10,998 nt of DNA from Thalassiosira profunda (Eukaryota; Bacillariophyta; Thalassiosirophyceae; Thalassiosirales; Thalassiosiraceae), in NCBI GenBank assembly GCA_036939355.1, contig JALLAP010000770.1, forward strand, positions 1-10,998, given 5' to 3'. A program made the position numbers and the translations under genes. Within the stretch, counting starts at the first letter, position 1. Each line of letters opens with the position of its first letter. Shown in pieces: positions 6,768-10,998 of this stretch. The notes under the pieces are model-generated. The model ran no database searches. It was given only the letters and a program-made list of their open reading frames with translations, and was not told the origin of the DNA.

Positions 6768-7708
6768 ATGGTCGTCGGGTGGACCTTGCACGCCATCAAG
6801 CACGGCTCCTTCCAGTGCCGGTTGGAGCACTGCAATCCCTGCAAGCGGCCGACGGAGAAATTCGAGGAGCGGCAGAAATATCGAAAGAAGCTGGTGAGAG
6901 GACTCAAGATTATATGCGGCGATTGATGTGTATCAATTGCAATTGCTCACTTTGCGGTGCATGCACCATCTCCAGCTGGGCGTGTGGCTGAAGTGAGTGC
7001 TGCTCGTTGAAGAGTGCCTCAACCCTCACCAGCTGGCCTCAACACTCACCCAAAATATATTGACTCCATATGCAGCTCTGTTAGCGATGATTTGGATTTG
7101 ATCACTGGTGAGATCGATGGATACTTTGCACTTTGCATAAGGATCTAAGTGTGTGCATTTTATCTCATGCTTTTGCAAATAATGGTTGTCGCGCCCACTT
7201 CTTAGATTGGTGGTTCTTCTACCGAATGTATGGTGAGGATTACTCGAGCGTCCGCAGTGAATCGCGGCCGCAACCAATTGTGCTGATATACCATCTTCAC
7301 ACTCTTGCAGAACTCTACGGGATAGACCTGGCGGGAGGAATGTACGCGCGGGCGACGCTGGCACTGCTGGTATTCTGCGGCCTCGGGTCAATATCGTATT
7401 TGCTGGAGCTGTATCAGACGGCGTTCAAATTTCCCGATACCATCAAATGGCTGCCGGTATTCACCATCCTCTGCGAGGACGTGCCGCAAATCATACTGTC
7501 GTTGGTGCTGAACGGGGCATTCGAATCGTTTGCCACAGACCTGAACGCGCTGACGGCGTTCAACATTGCAACGTCGGTGTACAGCGCGCTGATCAAAATA
7601 TCGGGCGAGGTGTTCGTGAACTATTGCTACTGCTGTCAATTCGCTCCACCGGACGACAACGATGACGACGACGGGGATGGGGGGTACATCGAGGGGGGCA
7701 ATGTGTGA
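6768..7708 (+). CDS. Multi-pass membrane protein of unknown function, four exons
   Basis: Exons 6768-6893, 6976-6992, 7076-7107 and 7206-7708 join to 225 residues. ATG 6768 has A at -3. Exon 1 gives a basic N-terminus with Cys17, Cys22 and Cys25 (C-x4-C-x2-C) plus His12 and His21, a possible metal site. The tiny middle exons supply LGVWLN and SVSDDLDLIT, joining to DWWFFYRMYG; a hydrophobic stretch with several Asp. Further hydrophobic segments lie near residues 105-125, 138-160 and 176-200. The third contains CEDVPQIILSLVL, and an E-D-x-P-Q turn inside a membrane segment, with an early D-x3-D motif, recalls XK-related multi-pass proteins, but I do not claim membership. The tail is acidic (DDNDDDDGDG). 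Each intron has GTGAG at the donor and AG at the acceptor. Skipping exon 2 gives an immediate stop, which supports the 17-nt exon. Confidence 0.72.
6894..6975 (+). other. Intron 1 of the membrane-protein gene (82 nt, phase 0)
   Basis: The donor is GTGAGA and the acceptor is TCCAG. Reading through meets an in-frame TGA within eleven codons. Confidence 0.75.
6976..6992 (+). other. 17-nt microexon
   Basis: The exon lies between TCCAG and GTGAGT and encodes LGVWL plus two bases of an Asn codon. It is needed to keep exon 3 open: joining exon 1 directly to exon 3 reads Leu-Cys-stop. Confidence 0.7.
6993..7075 (+). other. Intron 2 of the membrane-protein gene (83 nt, phase 2)
   Basis: The donor is GTGAGT and the acceptor is TGCAG, preceded by an A/T-rich tract near 7052-7072. 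Confidence 0.75.
7108..7205 (+). other. Intron 3 of the membrane-protein gene (98 nt, phase 1)
   Basis: The donor is GTGAGA and the acceptor is CTTAG. Splicing creates the Asp codon that leads into WWFFYRMYG. Confidence 0.75.
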
Positions 7709-8566
7709 AAGGTCAGAGAGAGGGGGAGTGGTGAATGAAGCATTTAGTTTATGCGCAGAGAAGAAACAGGAAAAGAGGCGCGCATATTCTCTGCAATTGC
7801 AACTAAATCGAGAGGACTGGACCACCTGATTGCCGGTTGAATTTGACTGAGTGCCTGGCTTGCCGGAGAGGCCGGGATACATCATCGTCGGCAATTTTCT
7901 CGGCTACTTAGGAAACGTGTGTCCTAGGTACTTTGATTAAATGCTCATCCTACTTTGCGCGATCGACCCGAAGGTCGACAAGGTCGTAGGTACCTATTGG
8001 GCAGAGTGGCTCGTCTACAAAAGGGTGTTTCGTCTGTCGAGGTCGAGTGAGCGCGAGGTTGCTCCAGCATGTCCGTCCATCTTCTGTGTCTCTGCCAAGC
8101 CCTCTTTTTACCGCTTTTACTGAAAGAAGGGCTGTTCCTAAACTTCAACGTGAAGGAATCCTACGTGACAAGTTGACGGGGGAATTGATATATTTTCTAC
8201 AAGACCGAAGCAGAAGTGCCAGAAGATTCGTCTCAATCTGCCAAAGAACCTTTTTGTCACACCGTCATCCGAAGTCTCGAGAAATTAACTGTTCCTACGT
8301 GGGGTGTTCTGATAAAACGACACAAGCCCCGGATGACGTCGATCCAGACAGGCCGGCCCCAAATTCCGAATTCCTACGGCCTGACATACGAGAACCCCTT
8401 CGCGTAGGAATCAGTACTCGACCGAGCCAATTGTGCGGATTACCCGTTTCAAAAGCAAGAGCGAGCAAGAGGCTTTTCAAAGCAGGGGCAAAGCAAGGCA
8501 AAAAAGCATCGTTGCAAAACAATCAACATCTCATAGCAAGCAAAAGCAACGCAAGTCCCGGCGGCG
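7709..8566. other. Long intergenic region upstream of the PSAT gene
   Basis: No gene is supported in these 858 bp. The first part is the 3' flank of the membrane-protein gene. The second half is a candidate promoter: ACGT cores lie at 8148-8151, 8163-8166, 8297-8300 and 8336-8339 (the last within TGACGTC), and a perfect 9-bp inverted repeat lies at 8370-8411. An open frame spans 8047-8604 but starts on GTG, has no recognisable domain and overlaps the PSAT start. Confidence 0.5.
8370..8411. repeat. Perfect 9-bp inverted repeat ATTCCTACG / CGTAGGAAT
   Basis: The arms lie at 8370-8378 and 8403-8411, with a 24-nt spacer, about 155 bp before the PSAT start codon. Related TTCCTACG or TCCTACGTG sequences occur at about 8158 and 8292, so this may be a recurring regulatory word rather than a structural hairpin. 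Confidence 0.5.
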
Positions 8567-10322
8567 ATGGACTCACAATTTTCATCGGAGCGCAAACGCA
8601 ATAGCCCCCCTCCCTCGTCCGCACCACCCCCCGCATCCCTCGCGATGGCGCCGACCATGAGCTACCTCGAGCCGGCGCTCGACGGCGTCCGCCTCTTCTC
8701 GAGCCCGAGTTATGAGCATCCGCGGCAGGACCGCGNACCTCGAGCCGGCGCTCGACGGCGTCCGCCTCTTCTCGAGCCCGAGTTATGAGCATCCGCGGCA
8801 GGACCGCGGGCCCGCCCACCGTTGCGACTCCGCGGGCGCCTCCGTCCCCAAGATCGACCCCGCCCACCCCGCCCTCATCGGCTCCCTGACGCCGCCCTCC
8901 GACTGCGGCGCGTCCAAGGTCCTCAACTTCTCGCCCGGCCCGACCAACCTCCCCCCGGCCGTCGAGGCGGCCGTCCGCGCCCGGTGCCTCCCCGAGGCCC
9001 GCGAGCTCCGCCTCGGCTCCATGGCGCTGAGCCACCGCTCTCCCGAATTCGGGGCCATCCTCCGGCGGGCGCTGGAGACCACCCGCCGCGTCATGGAGGT
9101 CCCGCCCGAGTACGACATCCTCTTCACCCAGGGGGGCGGCCACGGCCAGTTCGCGGCCGTGCCCATGAATCTCTGCCCCACCGGCAGCGAGACGGCCTCC
9201 TACGTGGTCAACGGCACGTGGTCCAAGCGGGCGGTCGAAGAGGCGTCCAAGTACTGCCGCCCCCACGTCATTTCCTCCCTCGAGAGCGACGGGTCGTGCA
9301 CCGCCTACCCGTCCCTCGAGCGCCTCAACGCCGAGGTCGACCCCGACAGCGCCTTCCTCTACGTGTGCTCCAACGAGACGGTGAACGGGCTCGAGCTCCA
9401 CCGCCTCCCCCGCCTCGACTGCGACGTGCCGCTGGTCGTCGACGCCTCCTCGGACTTCACGTCCAAGCCGATCGCCTGGCGGGAGTGCAACGTCGGCGTC
9501 CTCTTCGCGTGCGCGTCCAAGAACATCGGCCACCCGGGCATCACGATGGTCGTCGTCCGGCGCGACCTCCTGGGACGGGCGAACCCGTTCACGCCCGGAT
9601 TCCTCAATTACCGGACGAACATCCTGGCGGACAACGTGTGGAACACGATTCCGACGTTCAACGTCGACGTCATCGGGATCATGATGGAGTGGATCGAGGA
9701 GAACGGGGGCATGGCCGAGATGGAGCGGCGCAGCGTGGCCAAGGCGGAGTTGGTGTACGCCACCATCGACGGGTCGGACGGGTTCTTCGGCACCCCCGTG
9801 GCAAAGGAGAGCGGATTCCGCAGCCGCATGAACGCCCCGTTCTGCGTGGCCGACGGCGACGAGGATCTCACCAACCTGTTCCTGGTCGAGTGCTGGGAGC
9901 GGGGCATCGTGGGATTGCGCACCGTCACCCCCTTCAAGCAGGGGAAGTACCTCCGCGCGAGCCTGTACCACGGCGTGTCCGAGGAGGAGGCCGTCGTCCT
10001 CACCGACTTCATGAAGGAGTTCGCCGCCCGTCACACCATCTCCAAGGAGGCCAGCCTGACCCCGGTCGCCTCCCACGCGGCCCTGGCGACGATTCCGGGC
10101 AGCCCCGCCGGGAGCGAGCAGTCCCTCGACAGCCTCGACCTCCCCTTCCCCATGACGATGGGGAAGAACAACAAGCAGCTCTTCGCCAAGCTCGGGTCGT
10201 CGCCGGACACCGTCACCGACACGTCGTTCACCCTGCCCAAGAACTTCAAGTTCGACCACCAGAAACCCTACGCGCGGGTGACGGCGGACATGTTCGCCCC
10301 CCCTCCTCCGGTCCTGAGATGA
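8567..10322 (+). CDS. serC: Phosphoserine aminotransferase-like, duplicated stretch inside
   Basis: This PLP enzyme of the phosphorylated serine pathway would convert 3-phosphohydroxypyruvate and glutamate to phosphoserine. As given, the frame from ATG 8567 is broken by an exact 72-bp duplication around an N at 8736. Collapsing 73 bases restores one frame of 560 residues. In that numbering NFSPGPTNLP starts at 96, LSHRSPEF holds His132-Arg133, and QGGGHGQFAAVPMNL and WSKRAVEEA follow. ACASKNIGHPG carries the PLP lysine, Lys294, and YLRASLYHG leads to the end of the domain near 465. The family is usually about 360-370 residues, so both ends are extended, with about 95 residues after the domain. 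The usual GHRxxGG before RAS is replaced by PFKQGKY, so substrate preference may differ. Codons are strongly C/G-ending, unlike the neighbours, which suggests high expression. ATGs at 8645 and 8657 are alternative starts. Confidence 0.88.
8664..8808. repeat. Exact 72-bp direct duplication flanking a single N
   Basis: Bases 8664-8735 are identical to 8737-8808, with the lone N at 8736 between them. The shift of 73 bases breaks the PSAT reading frame, and removing one copy plus the N repairs it. This is what an unmerged overlap between two contigs looks like. Confidence 0.95.
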
Positions 10323-10998
10323 GCCAGTGTCATCGGAGGGAATCCGATCCAAGAGCTAGTCGTTTAGGACAGGTAGGAGTAGTGAAGAGTAGCGCACCGT
10401 GCAAGTGTCAGAGAGCATCAATCTACGTATCGAATAACGTTTATTTGGGACCTAGTGTCATGTTGTGATAAGATAAGAACCAGTGTTGCACAGAAAGAAT
10501 CATTTTGCTTTCTCTAGTTTGCTACAATTAGTCATTCAGAAGGTGTCCCAGCCGCCAAGAGATGCATCTCTAGAGCAAGGGTGGTCCGCTGGCCGGCAAC
10601 AGGCCCGGCCTTTCTTGCATCCCTCAGCATCTGCTTGATCACCGTCACCGTCCAATACTAAGAATCCATAGCAACTGTCACCCAGCAGCTGCAAGGGCCA
10701 TTGTGTGGTTCAAGCAGCATGCAGGAGCCTTCAATCGAGAGAACCATGAGACATCTGCTTGGGGCTGGGCGCCTTCTCGCTGAGTGGCCCGCGAGAGAGC
10801 GCCAGGCAAATCTTTCTTGGCATCACGAACGTCACCCGAATTCCTGGAGAAGAGATTTATGTATCTCCTAAACCGGTATAGTTGTTTTGAATTGCATGGT
10901 TAATCTGCCTTTAGACCCAAAATGAGTACCTTTCTGTTTCGCCGCAATCGTCCGTGTCACACTATCAATACGACATGTCGTACCAGGTATGCATAGTA
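10323..10998. other. 3' flank of the PSAT gene; no gene supported
   Basis: These 676 bases hold the PSAT 3' UTR and intergenic DNA. There is a GC-rich hairpin at 10768-10803. Near the edge an ATG at 10975 reads Met-Ser-Tyr-Gln up to a possible GTATGC donor, which could be the first exon of the next gene, but four codons are not enough to call it. No tRNA-like fold was recognised. Confidence 0.45.
10768..10803. repeat. GC-rich imperfect hairpin (11 of 13 pairs, 10-nt loop)
   Basis: The left arm at 10768-10780 and right arm at 10791-10803 pair except at two central positions, around the loop TGAGTGGCCC. It may form in RNA, but nothing shows it is transcribed. Confidence 0.4.

Noticed and set aside
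8047..8604. 185-codon open frame upstream of the PSAT gene
   Set aside because: It starts on GTG, has no recognisable domain, overlaps the real start and fits promoter or UTR sequence better.
8523..10352. 609-codon open frame on the minus strand across the PSAT gene
   Set aside because: It is antisense to a gene with clear PSAT motifs. Its composition (Arg/Gly/Ala/Val/Asp repeats) is what GC-rich codons give in reverse, and it runs through the N.
8822..10468. 548-codon open frame on the plus strand overlapping the PSAT gene
   Set aside because: It is Arg/Pro-rich and out of frame with the PSAT motifs; a by-product of strong GC bias at third positions.
10560..10820. Possible tRNA or structured RNA in the GC-rich 3' flank
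   Set aside because: No T-loop GTTCRA-type box, anticodon arm or acceptor pairing was found; only isolated short stems.
1..10998. CRISPR array, insertion sequence, or prophage/defence system
   Set aside because: No spaced direct repeats, transposase or integrase motifs or bacterial gene packing are present; the window is intron-containing eukaryotic DNA.

Overview
The window looks like compact nuclear DNA from a unicellular eukaryote, most likely a diatom of the Thalassiosira type. The genes carry short GT..AG introns (78-98 nt), are monocistronic, alternate in strand and lie close together. Contents include two PEX11-type peroxisomal membrane proteins and a bacterial-style fusion of an S-adenosylmethionine decarboxylase-like domain with an aminopropyltransferase, an architecture I recall being reported from diatoms. 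The species is inferred from content only.

Layout: 1-92 is the 3' end of a + strand gene. 748-1725 (+) is a PEX11-like gene with one 78-nt intron. 1766-2692 (-) is its intronless paralog, tail to tail with only 40 bp between the stop codons. 2693-3126 is a divergent promoter region. 3127-5100 (+) encodes a membrane-anchored AdoMetDC-like/spermidine synthase-like fusion protein. 5172-6465 (-) is an adenosine-deaminase-superfamily gene with at least one frame break. 6466-6767 is a second divergent promoter region. 6768-7708 (+) is a multi-pass membrane protein split by three introns, with a 17-nt and a 32-nt internal exon. 7709-8566 is a long intergenic stretch with several ACGT-core sites. 8567-10322 (+) is a GC-rich phosphoserine aminotransferase gene whose 5' part is disrupted by an exact 72-bp duplication around a single N, almost certainly an assembly join. 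10323-10998 holds no gene I can support.

The genes do not form an operon or an obvious defence or metabolic cassette. Thematically they cover peroxisome proliferation, polyamine synthesis (in diatoms linked to silica-precipitating long-chain polyamines), purine deamination and serine synthesis. The most interesting biology is the fusion protein, whose decarboxylase domain has lost its pyruvoyl-forming serine and its catalytic cysteine while the synthase domain keeps its main motifs. Next are the microexon gene, the PEX11 pair, and the PSAT whose usual C-terminal GHR motif is replaced. Two annotation hazards should be corrected before using the window: the duplication around base 8736, and a probable one-base loss near 5588-5590.
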